A stretch of 64,000 nt of DNA from Thioalkalivibrio sp. ALMg11 (GTDB lineage: Bacteria; Pseudomonadota; Gammaproteobacteria; Ectothiorhodospirales; Ectothiorhodospiraceae), in assembly GCF_000377905.1 (NCBI RefSeq), contig NZ_KB898877.1:62001-126000 (forward strand), given 5' to 3'. This document shows, piece after piece, positions 1-9,193 of this stretch. Numbering within the stretch: the first letter of the stretch is position 1; every line of letters starts with the position of its first letter. The notes beneath the pieces were generated by a model. It worked only from the letters and a program-made list of their open reading frames with translations, was not told the origin of the DNA and did no database searches. The translations under genes were made by a program, and so were the position numbers.

Positions 1-18
1 CTACGCGGGCCCCGAGCC

Positions 19-62
19 CTGCGTCTGTCTGCTGCCGAACACAACCCGGCAGCCAGACGCAG
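19..62. repeat. Unexplained strong hairpin at the window edge
   Basis: Arms CTGCGTCTG (19-27) and CAGACGCAG (54-62) enclose a second pair GCTGCCG (31-37) and CGGCAGC (47-53). Together they form a 16-bp stem with a 3-nt bulge and a 9-nt loop. No T-tract follows on either strand, so it is not a simple intrinsic terminator. It may belong to a gene lying before the window. Confidence 0.45.
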
Positions 63-277
63 CCCGCCCCGAGATTGGCATTCGGCAGTGCGGGCGTCTG
101 TTCGCCACAAGCCGGACAATGCGGCGGACACTCAGCGCTCGCTGCCAGCTCGAACGAGCCCCGAAACTCCCTGTGCGGTGCCGCACCGACGGGCGATCCG
201 GCCACGCATACCCTGAAAGGCGAGTCACCGGGTTCGGACAGCATGTCGCTGAGCCCGTCCAAACCAAGGAAAAGCTT

Positions 278-352
278 ATGAACCAGATCATCTACATCGT
301 CGGCGCCATCGTTATCGTCCTGTTCATCCTGGGCTTCTTCGGACTTCGATAG
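278..352 (+). CDS. 24-residue hydrophobic membrane peptide
   Basis: A short ORF beginning ATG AAC CAG at 278 and ending TAG at 350-352. An AAGGA ribosome-binding site lies about 7 nt before the ATG. The peptide starts MNQIIYIVGA, continues as one hydrophobic stretch and ends GFFGLR, so it is a single membrane-spanning segment with a positively charged C-terminus. The base composition and good ribosome site argue that it is translated. Function is unknown; very small membrane peptides often modulate larger membrane complexes, but nothing here identifies a partner. A longer upstream in-frame extension lacks a better ribosome site and is not preferred. Confidence 0.6.
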   Translation: MNQIIYIVGAIVIVLFILGFFGLR

Positions 353-597
353 GCCCCGCATCGTCGCGGCGGTGTTTCCGCCTGCGACTTTTGCTGGCTG
401 CCGAACACCCCACCGGCCCGCTCAGGAAGCAATCACAGGCCCCCATCCTTCAGACGGGGTGCGGCCCGGGCGCCGCACCCCCATTCGCCGGTTGCGCGCC
501 AGGGAGACCCCCAGGGAGACCCCTGATCCATTCGCACGTCCGGCCTCCGTGCCCGACGCCCCCCCGAGCGCCCTGCCGGAGAACTCGCTCTGTACGC

Positions 598-1638
598 TTA
601 CGCGCGTACCGGAGGCGTCTCCGTGCTTGCGTGCTCAAAGGGGACCAGACGCTGCCGTTCCTCGTCCCACAGGGCGAGCCGGGCGCAATGGAGGCTTTGC
701 TTCAGCGTGACACGACTGATGTTGCGAAGCTGCGGATGGTCTTCCAGCACCTCGGACAACCGGTAGAACGGGATGCGGCTGGCGAGATGATGGACGTGGT
801 GTACCCCGATATTCGCGGTCATCCAGCGCAAAACCGCAGGCAGCTCGTAATAGGAACTGCCGTAGAGCGCCGTTTCCTGGAAGCTCCACTCCTCGTCGTG
901 CGCCCAGCGCGTATTCTCGAACTGGTGCTGGACATAGAACAGCCAGACGCCGATCGCGCCCGCCAGAACCGCGATCGGCAGGTGCACCAGGAGAAAGGTG
1001 CCCGCACCCACCAGCCACATCATCGCAACGACGACCAGCGCAATGCCCACATTGGTACCCATGGTGCTCAGCCAGGGCATCCATCCCGCGCGCATGAACC
1101 CGACGGGTAGGCGGTTGCTCAACATGAAAAGGTACACCGGACCCAGCCCGAACAGGATCAGCGGGTGCCGGTACAGCCGGTAACGCAGGCGTTGCGAGGG
1201 AGACAGCGCCTGGTATTCACGCACACTCAAGGTTTCGATGCTCCCCTCGTCCGCGCGATCCAGATTGCCGGAGTGCGCGTGATGGAGGGCGTGCGTGTGG
1301 CGCCAGAAGTCGTAGGGCGTGAGCGTCAATATGCCCAGGGCCCGCCCCACCCAGTCGTTCGCGCGCCGGGACGGGAAGAATGACCCGTGCCCGCAGTCAT
1401 GCTGGATCATGAATAGCCGCACGAGAAATCCGGCAGCGGGAATGGCCAGCACCAGGCCGACCCAGTAGCCGGCACTCACGCTTGCCCAGGTCAGGAACCA
1501 GAAAAGGCCGAACGGGATCACGGTAACGACCAGTTCAAAGATGGCGCGAGCGAGAAGCGGCGTACGATACGCGGACAGTGCGCGCTGTAACGCCCGGGGA
1601 TCATCGGTGGGTTCGACAGCCGCGGCTTGTGGCTCCAT
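598..1638 (-). CDS. Membrane fatty-acid desaturase
   Basis: A 346-residue integral membrane di-iron desaturase that would introduce a cis double bond into membrane acyl chains (family knowledge). Three histidine boxes are visible: HDCGH at residues 80-84, H114-T-H-A-L-HH120, and HHVHH in the C-terminal third. Hydrophobic pairs at about residues 32-75 and 185-250 fit the four-helix family topology. The ATG at 1638 was chosen because GGAG sits 7 nt upstream; longer in-frame starts at 1713 and 1809 have no convincing ribosome site. It faces a Crp/Fnr regulator across a 600-bp gap, which suggests but does not prove regulation of membrane fluidity. Regiospecificity (delta-12 or other) cannot be read from sequence. 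Confidence 0.9.
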   Translation of the reverse strand: MEPQAAAVEPTDDPRALQRALSAYRTPLLARAIFELVVTVIPFGLFWFLTWASVSAGYWVGLVLAIPAAGFLVRLFMIQHDCGHGSFFPSRRANDWVGRALGILTLTPYDFWRHTHALHHAHSGNLDRADEGSIETLSVREYQALSPSQRLRYRLYRHPLILFGLGPVYLFMLSNRLPVGFMRAGWMPWLSTMGTNVGIALVVVAMMWLVGAGTFLLVHLPIAVLAGAIGVWLFYVQHQFENTRWAHDEEWSFQETALYGSSYYELPAVLRWMTANIGVHHVHHLASRIPFYRLSEVLEDHPQLRNISRVTLKQSLHCARLALWDEERQRLVPFEHASTETPPVRA

Positions 1639-2237
1639 GCATGGACTCCGTACTTGGCCCGACATCCAGCCTCCGGGTTCGAAACCCATTGCCGGCGAGC
1701 CTGTTTCTGACATCGGGCTTTCGGTCTCGATACTACCGGGTCCGAAAGCCGTACACTTGCAACATATACTGGGGCCAGGCGCGCTCACCGTATGTTCGGT
1801 CCCACACACTGCGCCCGCGGTACCATGGCACCTTCCGCCCCCCCCGGCGGCGAACCTTGCCGTCTATGTGCCTCCACGAGTGCGTGCAGGCCCGTTGGTC
1901 ACGCCAATTGGACACACACATTGAACCTGGAACATCCAAACCGCTGTTGCGCCCGGGTGTTGCTCGATCTGTCCGCCCTTCAAGCTCGGGTGCGCGCCCG
2001 CGCGGCTCGGGGCGACACGCATGAGGGTGGACGCCCCCGAAAAAACGCTACCGAACTCACGCTTGTTTAACTCGTGCGTTGACGTTGACGCCCAGCACCT
2101 GTGAGGCTATTAAAACAAATTGAAGGTACAACGACGACCGAATCCTTGAACAATTCAGCCAGCGATGGAGCGCAGTCGCGCTCGCGGCCACCGGGGGGGG
2201 TTATGTGCTGATCGAACCTTAGGGCAGGAGAGCCAGG
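1639..2237. other. Divergent intergenic region, no gene seen
   Basis: About 600 bp between the divergent desaturase and Crp/Fnr genes. Open frames here have no ribosome sites or recognisable products. A comparatively AT-rich patch at about 2100-2160 is the likeliest promoter region for the downstream regulator. No clear Crp/Fnr-type palindrome was found. Confidence 0.5.
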
Positions 2238-2987
2238 ATGCCGTTCTCGGATAGACCGCGGGAGAACCAGTTGCTCGCAGAACTTCCGCTCGACACGTAC
2301 GCGCATTTTTCCCCGCACCTGGAGGCGGTGCCCATGCCTTTGGGTGAGGTCCTGGCCGAGCCCGGCCACCCGATGCGCTACGCCTACTTCCCCACGACGG
2401 CCATCGTGTCACTCCTCAACGTGATGCAGGACGGCGCAACAACCGAGGTCGCCATTGTCGGATACGAGGGCATGGTCGGGATCTCCTTGTTCATGGGCGG
2501 CGAGAGCACATCCAGCCGCGCTGTCGTGCATAGCGCCGGCCACGGGTTCCGGATGAAGGCCCCGATCCTGAAAGAGGAGTTCACTCACGGCGGCCACATG
2601 CAGCAATTGCTGTTGCGCTATACCCAGGCGTTGCTGACCCAGATGGCACAAACGGCGGTATGCAACCGCCATCACACCCTGGACCAGCAGCTCGCCCGTT
2701 GGCTGCTCCTGAATCTCGACCGTCTGCACACGAACACACTCGAAATGACCCAGGAACTGATCGCGCATATCCTGGGTGTGCGCCGAGAAGGCATCACCTG
2801 CGCCGCCGGAAAATTGCAGAAAGCGGGCCTGATCGAGTATCACCGGGGGCACATCACCGTGCTCGACCGGCCCGGGCTGGAGGCGTGTGCCTGCGAGTGC
2901 TATGCGTCGGTCCGGGCCGAATACCATCGTCTACTGTCAACACCGCCTGGCCTGGCGCCGAGGGACACATTGGCGATGTCTCGCTGA
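2238..2987 (+). CDS. Crp/Fnr-family transcriptional regulator
   Basis: 249 residues. The N-terminal part (about 20-140) has the jelly-roll pattern of a cyclic-nucleotide-binding-like domain, with FPTTAIVSLL and VGYEGMVG. The C-terminal part (about 165-215) is a winged helix-turn-helix containing MTQELIAHILGVRREGIT. There is no N-terminal Fnr-type cysteine cluster, so oxygen sensing through 4Fe-4S is unlikely. GGCAGGAG lies about 9 nt before the ATG. It is divergent from the desaturase gene, a plausible target. Effector unknown. Confidence 0.85.
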   Translation: MPFSDRPRENQLLAELPLDTYAHFSPHLEAVPMPLGEVLAEPGHPMRYAYFPTTAIVSLLNVMQDGATTEVAIVGYEGMVGISLFMGGESTSSRAVVHSAGHGFRMKAPILKEEFTHGGHMQQLLLRYTQALLTQMAQTAVCNRHHTLDQQLARWLLLNLDRLHTNTLEMTQELIAHILGVRREGITCAAGKLQKAGLIEYHRGHITVLDRPGLEACACECYASVRAEYHRLLSTPPGLAPRDTLAMSR

Positions 2988-3331
2988 CCAGCCCATCCCC
3001 TGAATCGACCTGAGTGGCTCGGCTTGTGCCGGGCCCATCCACCACGAACGTCGCGGGTCCGGGTGCCATCCGCATGCTCTCGCATGCCCCCCCATTCCCC
3101 ACCGCCACGGTCATAAGGGTCCAGGACCGCCGCGATGTCCAGCCTGTCCTCCAGCCGCAAACCAGGCGACTCGATCCCGAGCGCCGCGACCCGCCGCCGT
3201 ACGCGTTAATCAGGGCCTCCCCCAGCCGCCGCATGCCGGCCGATCCCTCTCGGCGCGGTAATGATCGTGTTTCTTGCACCCGGGCCCGCTGCACCCTAGC
3301 GTGGCGGCCTTACTCAGGCACGGATCGACCC
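2988..3331 (+). other. Intergenic stretch without a supported gene
   Basis: About 340 bp between the Crp/Fnr regulator and the rhodanese gene. The rhodanese frame stays open upstream, but that segment has no homology to the domain and no ribosome site. No terminator with a T-tract was seen. Confidence 0.5.
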
Positions 3332-3652
3332 ATGCGCCAGATGTCTCCCCAAGAACTGAAGGACTACCTCGCCCAGGCGGAGAACCCGCCGCTGCTCCTG
3401 GATGTACGCGAGCCCTGGGAATATCAGCACTGCCACATCGAGGGCTCGCAACTGCTCCCGATGGGGCAGATCCCGACGGAGTATCCGGATCTGAACGCCG
3501 AGGACGAGATCGTCGTCATCTGCCACCACGGGGTGCGCAGCCAGCAGGTCTGCGGGTTCCTGGACCGGGCCGGATTCCAGCACGTGATCAACCTGACCGG
3601 CGGCGTCGATGCCTGGGCGCGCGAGGTCGATCCCCACATGCCGACCTACTGA
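3332..3652 (+). CDS. Single-domain rhodanese
   Basis: 106 residues, the size of a stand-alone rhodanese (GlpE/PspE-like sulfurtransferase). The conserved substrate region DVREPWEYQHCHIEGS is present, and the active-site loop is CHHGVR with the catalytic cysteine that carries the persulfide. It would move sulfane sulfur to an acceptor thiol in the cytoplasm; no signal peptide is visible. The start MRQMSPQEL was chosen because rhodanese homology begins there. The downstream glycosyltransferase follows within a few bases, so the two are probably cotranscribed. In a sulfur oxidiser it may join sulfur trafficking, but that is inference. Confidence 0.88.
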   Translation: MRQMSPQELKDYLAQAENPPLLLDVREPWEYQHCHIEGSQLLPMGQIPTEYPDLNAEDEIVVICHHGVRSQQVCGFLDRAGFQHVINLTGGVDAWAREVDPHMPTY

Positions 3653-3657
3653 ACCGC

Positions 3658-4386
3658 TTGTCCCGCGCACCTGCCCTGTCGGTCATTATCCCGGCCTGGA
3701 ACGAGGCCGAATGGCTACCGCGCACCCTGGCGGCGGTCCAGCAAGCGCTATCCGGCATCCACCGGAACAGCGAGATCATCGTGGTCGACAACGCCTCGAC
3801 CGACCGCACGCCACAGATTGCCCAGGCCGCGGGATGCCGTGTCGTGTTCGAACCCGAGCGCCGCATCAGCCGCGCCCGCAATGCCGGCGCAGCCGCAGCC
3901 TGCGGCGATTACCTCCTGTTCGTCGATGCCGACACCTGGCCCGACCGCGCCCTGCTGCAGGCGACACTGGAAGCACTGGACAGCGGCGACGTCTGCGGGG
4001 GCGGCGCACGGGTCACCTTCGACCACCTCAGCCACCGGATCTATCGCTGGGGTGCCACCGCGTGGAACACCCTCTCCGCGCGCCTGAGCCTGGCGGCGGG
4101 TTGCTACGTCTTCTGCACCCGCGAAGCCTTCGCGGCGGTTGGCGGCTTCAGCGAGGCCGTGTACGCGGGGGAAGAGGTGTTCCTGTCCCGGGCGCTGAGA
4201 CGCTGGAGCCGTGCGCACGGCCAGCGCGTCGAGATCCTGGACACCCCCGTCCTGACCTCCGGCCGCAAGGCGGACTGGTTCCATCCGGGCCGCCACGTCC
4301 TCGTGGTGACGCAGGTCCTGCTGTTCCCCTGGAGCCTGCGTTCCCGCCGCCTCAGCTGGTTCTGGTACACCCGGCCACGCCAGTGA
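3658..4386 (+). CDS. Family 2 glycosyltransferase
   Basis: About 242 residues of a GT-A fold glycosyltransferase. The N-terminal SVIIPAWNEAEWLPRTL, DNASTDRT and the metal-binding VDADTWPD motif (DxD) are all visible; a second conserved region, EEVFLSRALRR, is near residue 170. No transmembrane helix is clear apart from a hydrophobic patch near the C-terminus. No ATG fits: the likely start is TTG at 3658, or CTG at 3649 overlapping the rhodanese stop, so translational coupling is likely. Donor and acceptor sugars unknown. Confidence 0.8.
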   Translation: MSRAPALSVIIPAWNEAEWLPRTLAAVQQALSGIHRNSEIIVVDNASTDRTPQIAQAAGCRVVFEPERRISRARNAGAAAACGDYLLFVDADTWPDRALLQATLEALDSGDVCGGGARVTFDHLSHRIYRWGATAWNTLSARLSLAAGCYVFCTREAFAAVGGFSEAVYAGEEVFLSRALRRWSRAHGQRVEILDTPVLTSGRKADWFHPGRHVLVVTQVLLFPWSLRSRRLSWFWYTRPRQ

Positions 4387-4408
4387 CGGAACCGGAACCC
4401 GGGGTACC

Positions 4409-5755
4409 TCAGCCCTGGCGACCGGTATCCGACGACAACCCGAGACGCTTCATGCGCTCCCATAGATTCTTGCGGCTGATGCCCAGGTTGGCCGCCGTAT
4501 TGGCGATATGGCCATCGTGTAACTCCAGCGCGCGCAGGATGTAGCTTTCCTCGCAGACCTGCAGGTACTGACGGAGGCGCGCGCCTTCCGCATCATCCCC
4601 CGTGGAGGGTTCCTCGCCCGGTTCGTCGAACAGGCTGTCGGCCTGCAGATTCGGGCCGGGGCTCATGATGCAGGCACGTTCGATCGCGTGCTTGAGTTCG
4701 CGGATATTGCCCGGCCAGGGGTGGCGCAGCAGCGCGTTTTCCGCGGCGGGCGTGAGCATCTTGCGCGGCTCCCCGTGCTCCCGCGCGTACCCATCAAGGA
4801 AACGCCGTACCAGCCAGGGAATGTCCTCCGGGCGCTCGCGCAACGGCGGGATGCGCAGGTGGATCACGTGGATACGGTAGTAGAGGTCCTCGCGGAATTG
4901 CCCCTCGCGCACCATCTGCAGCAGATCGCGGTGGGTGGCGCAGATCAGACGCAGCTCCACCGGGATGGCCTTTTCCCCGCCCACCCGCACGATCTGGCGC
5001 TCCTGGATCGCGCGCAGGAGCTTGACCTGCATGACCGGCGGCATATCCCCCACCTCGTCCAGGAACAGCGTCCCACCATGCGCCTGCTCGAAAACGCCCG
5101 GGCGCGCCCGCACCGCACCGGTGAAGGCCCCCTTCTCGTGGCCGAACAGCTCGGCCTCCAGCAGGGTCTCGGTCAGGCCACCGCAGTTCACCGGCACGAA
5201 GGGCTGATCCGAACGTACCGGGTCGAGGCGGTGCAGCTCGCGCGCCACGGCCTCCTTGCCAGTGCCCGACTCGCCGGTAATCAATACGGTGCTGGCCTGT
5301 TCCGCAAGCCGTCCCAGCAGCGCGGCGATGCGTCTCATCGCGGCCGAGGTACCCAGCGTGGTCTCGCCCGAGGCATCCTCGCCATGGTCGCTGGCCAGAT
5401 CCGCGACCTTGTCCACCAGTGCATCGAGATCGAACGGCTTGGTGATGTAGTCGGCCGCCCCGCGCTTGAGCAGCGCCACGGCGCGATCCACCGCGCCGTA
5501 GGCGGTGATGAACAGCCAGGGTGCCTGGACACCGTGGGCCTCCTGCCACTCCAGGAACAACTCGTCGCCATAGCCATCGCCCAGGCGAATGTCGCTCAGG
5601 ACGACCGCGTAGCCACCCCTTGCCAGTTGTTCCCGAGCCTTGGCAATGCTCCGGGCCCAGTCCACTGCATAGCCTTCCAGCTCGAAGCGATCACACAGGG
5701 ATTCGCCCATGATCTCGTCGTCCTCGATCAGGCACAGGAGCGGACGTTCGTTCAT
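4409..5755 (-). CDS. arxR: ArxR-like sigma-54-dependent response regulator
   Basis: 448 residues with the NtrC layout. The receiver domain has the acidic pocket E11-D12-D13 and phospho-acceptor D55. The AAA+ domain has Walker A GESGTGKE at 161-168 and the sigma-54 contact loop GAFTGA at 209-214. A Fis-type helix-turn-helix lies at about 420-445 (IANTAANLGISRKNLWERMK). Its ATG overlaps the kinase stop as ATGA, and GGGGAGAG precedes it, so the kinase and regulator are coupled. It is the natural activator of the sigma-54 promoter found upstream of arxB'. The ArxR name rests on cluster context; the NtrC-type call is secure. Confidence 0.88.
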   Translation of the reverse strand: MNERPLLCLIEDDEIMGESLCDRFELEGYAVDWARSIAKAREQLARGGYAVVLSDIRLGDGYGDELFLEWQEAHGVQAPWLFITAYGAVDRAVALLKRGAADYITKPFDLDALVDKVADLASDHGEDASGETTLGTSAAMRRIAALLGRLAEQASTVLITGESGTGKEAVARELHRLDPVRSDQPFVPVNCGGLTETLLEAELFGHEKGAFTGAVRARPGVFEQAHGGTLFLDEVGDMPPVMQVKLLRAIQERQIVRVGGEKAIPVELRLICATHRDLLQMVREGQFREDLYYRIHVIHLRIPPLRERPEDIPWLVRRFLDGYAREHGEPRKMLTPAAENALLRHPWPGNIRELKHAIERACIMSPGPNLQADSLFDEPGEEPSTGDDAEGARLRQYLQVCEESYILRALELHDGHIANTAANLGISRKNLWERMKRLGLSSDTGRQG

Positions 5756-7254
5756 GAGCTCTCCCCTTCCGACAATGGCAACGTCACCTCGAAGATGGTC
5801 ACCGATTCGTTGCTTGTCACCTCGATCTGTCCGTCCAGTTGCTGGATCAGCTGGTACGTCACCCAAAGCCCGAGGCCATGCCCCTCGCCGCTGCTGGTAG
5901 CGAATGGCTCGAACAAGTGGGCCATGCGTCCGCGGCTGATGTGCTTCCCCCCGTTGGAGATGGCAGCGTGGAAGAAGCGGTTGTCTGCCCGCAGCCAGCA
6001 GAGCACCTCGCCGCCCTCGTCGCTCGCCTGCACCGCATTCAGCAGCAGGTTCAGCAGGACCTGGCGCACCTGGGACGACGGCAGCGCCACCGGCGCATCG
6101 ATCGCATTGTCCCAGACCAGGCGCAGCCCCTTGCGCTGGATGTCCGGCTGCACCAGCGTGCGGATATCCTGCAGATCATCCGGTGTCAGCGCGTGACTCT
6201 CCAGACGCGCCTCCACCAGCAGTGCCCCCACCGTGCCCTTGATCTGGACCAGACCGCGCTCCAGCAAGGAGATCGTGCGATCCGCCACCGGGTCGCGCTC
6301 GTCGCCATGGCGCTTGTAGGTGCTGATCGCGTTCAGCATGCCACCCAACGGGTTGTTGATCTCGTGGGCGATACCCGCGGTAAGACGCCCGACAGCCGCG
6401 AGCCGCTCGGAGGCCACCATGCTGCGTTCCAGCTCCTCCTTCTCGCGCAGCTCGTCCAGCATGCGCCGAAAGCGGTACGAGACCTGACCGATCTCGTCCC
6501 GCCCATCGTACAGATCGCACTGGATATCACTGGGCACCTCGGTCCCCACCCGCCCCATGCAGGCAGACAGGTGTGCGAGCGGATCGGTCAGGCGTTTACC
6601 CCAGTACCAGCCGAGCGGTAGCAAGATGACCAGCACCAGCAAGGTTCCGAGGATGACTTGTTCCAGCGCGTTGAGGAACCGTGGCACAAGCAGGGCGCTG
6701 GAATAACTCAGGACCAGGGTCCCCAGGGGGGCCGAGTCCTCCGCAAGGATCGGCACTACCATCACGTAACGTCCGGGCCAGACATCATCGAACACCACCG
6801 GGCGTCGGTCGTCACGGGCCTCGATCCGACGCACCAGCTCCGCATGTTCGGCGCCACGCCGGGCCAGCTCGTCCAGCATCGGGTATTCCCGTGGACGCGA
6901 CGCCACATACACCCGGCTCCGCGTATCCAGTACATAGATTTCGCGTTCGGGCTTGCCCTCAACCGGGATCGCGGGCTGCTCGCCCTGCTCCACCGCGTAC
7001 TGCCAGCCGGCATCCCTCTCCAGGGGCGACATGATCGTCTCGTACGCCATCCACACCTCGTCCCGCTTCATTGCCGGACGCAGGGTCTGGCTGAGGACCG
7101 TCCCCAGGTCGAGAGCATTCGAGATCAGATCATCGCGACTGTCCTGATACGCCCGCACCAGCAGCACACTGGACAGGATCAGCGCCGTCAGCAGGATCAC
7201 CAGCACCGCGCTCAATGGCGTCTTGACCCTGTAGCTGAGGTTCCGAAGTCGCAT
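5752..7254 (-). CDS. arxS: ArxS-like sensor histidine kinase
   Basis: 500 residues. TM1 is at about 12-34, a periplasmic domain of roughly 160 residues follows, and TM2 is at about 198-217. A HAMP linker leads to the phospho-acceptor helix AHEINNPLGG with H297, and then the ATPase domain with NLLLNAVQ and GHGLGLWVT boxes. It lies 1 nt from arxX upstream and overlaps arxR downstream, giving a three-gene signalling unit. It would autophosphorylate and pass phosphate to D55 of the regulator. The periplasmic domain probably contacts the ArxX binding protein (inference from binding-protein/kinase pairs such as TorT-TorS). Confidence 0.87.
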   Translation of the reverse strand: MRLRNLSYRVKTPLSAVLVILLTALILSSVLLVRAYQDSRDDLISNALDLGTVLSQTLRPAMKRDEVWMAYETIMSPLERDAGWQYAVEQGEQPAIPVEGKPEREIYVLDTRSRVYVASRPREYPMLDELARRGAEHAELVRRIEARDDRRPVVFDDVWPGRYVMVVPILAEDSAPLGTLVLSYSSALLVPRFLNALEQVILGTLLVLVILLPLGWYWGKRLTDPLAHLSACMGRVGTEVPSDIQCDLYDGRDEIGQVSYRFRRMLDELREKEELERSMVASERLAAVGRLTAGIAHEINNPLGGMLNAISTYKRHGDERDPVADRTISLLERGLVQIKGTVGALLVEARLESHALTPDDLQDIRTLVQPDIQRKGLRLVWDNAIDAPVALPSSQVRQVLLNLLLNAVQASDEGGEVLCWLRADNRFFHAAISNGGKHISRGRMAHLFEPFATSSGEGHGLGLWVTYQLIQQLDGQIEVTSNESVTIFEVTLPLSEGESS

Positions 7255-7255
7255 C

Positions 7256-8095
7256 TCAACCGCGTTCGACGTGCCGCATTAAACGTTCGATACCGGTATA
7301 CAACTCGGCGTCCGGGTCTCCGAAGCCGTCCAGATAGAATTGCTCCAGCAGGGCTCTTCCCTGCCCCGAACCCTGCATACCTTGCAAGGCATCCCGAAAC
7401 CGTCCCCGTAACTCGGGATCGACGCCGTTCCGGGCGACCACCGGGGGAAACCCGTAGGTCTCCGAGCGCCAGATGATCCGGGTGCGTTCGGTCAATTCCG
7501 GATGCAGACGGGCCAACGCGTCATAGACATACCCGTCGACCGCCCCGCCATTCGCCAGGCCCACCGCAACCGCCTCGATCACGTTACGGTGCGCACCGGC
7601 AAAGAAGGTCCGTGCAAAGAAGCCCTCGGGATCATGACCGGCGGCAAGCAGCCGGGCCTGCGGCACCAGCCACCCCGAATTCGACAGCGGATCGGAAAAG
7701 GCAAAAAGCCGCCCTTCCAGATCCTCGAGGGTCTCGGTCCGGGCATCATCCGCCCCGACGATCAGGTACGAACGGTACAAGGGTTCGCCCTGATAAATGG
7801 GCACCGTCAGCACATCCATATGCTCCCGATAGCGGACATACGGATACCCGCAGAGCCAGGCAAAATCCACACGCCCATTCAGGACCAGTTCGGTGATCTC
7901 GCGATAGTTGCCGCGCTGGACGAACTCCACCGACCTGCCAAGCCGTTCCTCCAGGTACCCCTGCCAGCGATTCAGGAAGGTCTGGTCGTTCAGAAACACC
8001 GGCGTCAGGCCAATCCGCACGGACGACCGCGCCGTTGCCGCCCCCGAAATCCCCGGTGCGAGGAACACCAACCCCAGAAAGTTGCGGCGCTTCAT
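7256..8095 (-). CDS. arxX: ArxX-like periplasmic binding protein (PhnD family)
   Basis: 279 residues of the phosphate/phosphonate-type ABC substrate-binding fold: VRIGLTPVF at the first strand, VDFAWLCGYPYV, FSDPLSNSGWLVPQ, and a YVYDAL segment. The N-terminus MKRRNFLGLVFLAP is a Tat-like or Sec signal ending near SGAATARS. No permease or ATPase genes lie nearby and the kinase gene follows directly, so it is more likely a signal-sensing accessory than a transporter part. ATG at 8095 was picked because the signal peptide begins there; 8128 is an alternative. Ligand unknown: an arsenic oxyanion is the obvious guess but nothing in the sequence proves it. Confidence 0.82.
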   Translation of the reverse strand: MKRRNFLGLVFLAPGISGAATARSSVRIGLTPVFLNDQTFLNRWQGYLEERLGRSVEFVQRGNYREITELVLNGRVDFAWLCGYPYVRYREHMDVLTVPIYQGEPLYRSYLIVGADDARTETLEDLEGRLFAFSDPLSNSGWLVPQARLLAAGHDPEGFFARTFFAGAHRNVIEAVAVGLANGGAVDGYVYDALARLHPELTERTRIIWRSETYGFPPVVARNGVDPELRGRFRDALQGMQGSGQGRALLEQFYLDGFGDPDAELYTGIERLMRHVERG

Positions 8096-8176
8096 ACGAC
8101 GTGCCCTGCCTCCGAGGTTGCCTAGCATTGGCAGTATATCAACCCGCTTACCCCGAGCCTTCGAGGCCGGTCGACC

Positions 8177-9112
8177 CTACATCTGCTTGCGGGCGCTTTC
8201 CGGGAGCTTGACCTTCATCCGGCTCAGGCCCATCTCGCCGTCCCGACAGTTCGGACAGACATACATGTGATCGGTCGCCAGACCCCGCTCCTCCAGTTGC
8301 CGCACCATAAAGGCCAGGTCTCCGCTGGGAATGAAATCTGCTCCGCATACCCGACACGCGGCCGGCCCGGTCTCGATCTCCTGGTCGCCCTCGGGCATCC
8401 GCGCCCGAACCACCTCTTCCAGTGAAGGCTTCGCGGCTACCGAAACCTCCTGCTCGATTACGGGGGCGATTCCTTCCAGGCACTCGGTCACTTTCGACAC
8501 CAGACCGCGCAGTACGATGGCCAGGCGTCGATACCCCTCGGCGGCGGGGGCATGCCCCACCGCCTCGTCCAGTTGCCGTTGGAAATTCGGTAACCATGGA
8601 TTCAGAAACCGGCGGACGAAATTGCCGGCCTCCGCCGCGATCCGTTCGCGCTCCTGCTGGTCCTCGGCATCCGCCGCAAGCCCGAGCAGGTAACCCACAA
8701 ACTGCAGTTGCAGGGCCAGATGATCCGGCAAATCGCGAAAATCCGGATCCCGTGCAAGCCCGTAGCGCTGATAGAAGGCTTCCATCTCCACTGTGGACGA
8801 GCCCATCAGGCTGCCCTGGAGCTGAATCCCGGCGTTCAGGGGAGCCGGAAATGGCGGTGAAAGAAACAACCGGCTGTAGATGCGCAACAGCCCGCCCTCC
8901 GTGTCTCCTGTTTCGCGCAGGGCGTGCTGCAGCCCGTCCAGGTCCTCTTGCGCGGCGAAATTGAGTTCACTGTTCAGCGCCTGCAAGTCCTCGATCAGGG
9001 GCCCCTGCATCGCCTCGACCCGGGTGCGATCGCGCGGTGGCAAAAAGGCCTGCCCCAAACAGAGCATGGCCTCACCAAGCGGAAGCAGGGATGGATTCTC
9101 CGTATCGTTCAT
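8177..9112 (-). CDS. arxD: ArxD-like TorD-family chaperone with zinc-ribbon tail
   Basis: 311 residues. The central helical region (about 10-215) matches TorD/DmsD chaperones that load molybdenum cofactor and proofread Tat export of the catalytic subunit, with RIYSRLFLSPPFPAPLNAG and QLQFVGYLLGL. It is about 100 residues longer than a typical TorD. The extra C-terminus has paired cysteines C253/C256 (CRVC) and C286/C289 (CPNC), a likely zinc ribbon. TAGGAG lies 5 nt before ATG 9112. As the last structural gene after arxC it fits an assembly factor for ArxA. Confidence 0.82.
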   Translation of the reverse strand: MNDTENPSLLPLGEAMLCLGQAFLPPRDRTRVEAMQGPLIEDLQALNSELNFAAQEDLDGLQHALRETGDTEGGLLRIYSRLFLSPPFPAPLNAGIQLQGSLMGSSTVEMEAFYQRYGLARDPDFRDLPDHLALQLQFVGYLLGLAADAEDQQERERIAAEAGNFVRRFLNPWLPNFQRQLDEAVGHAPAAEGYRRLAIVLRGLVSKVTECLEGIAPVIEQEVSVAAKPSLEEVVRARMPEGDQEIETGPAACRVCGADFIPSGDLAFMVRQLEERGLATDHMYVCPNCRDGEMGLSRMKVKLPESARKQM

Positions 9113-9193
9113 GTCGACTCCTAGGTCGCTGCTACGGCTTCCCGCAAGTGGTTTCACCGTCGGGCATTCATATCCGAATCACAACGGAAAACG

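Noticed and set aside
3014-3331. N-terminal extension of the rhodanese
   Set aside because: The region lacks a ribosome site and rhodanese similarity begins at 3332.
4688-6196. 502-residue plus-strand open frame opposite arxR and arxS
   Set aside because: Composition-driven antisense frame; residues are histidine, glutamine and arginine rich with no domain pattern.
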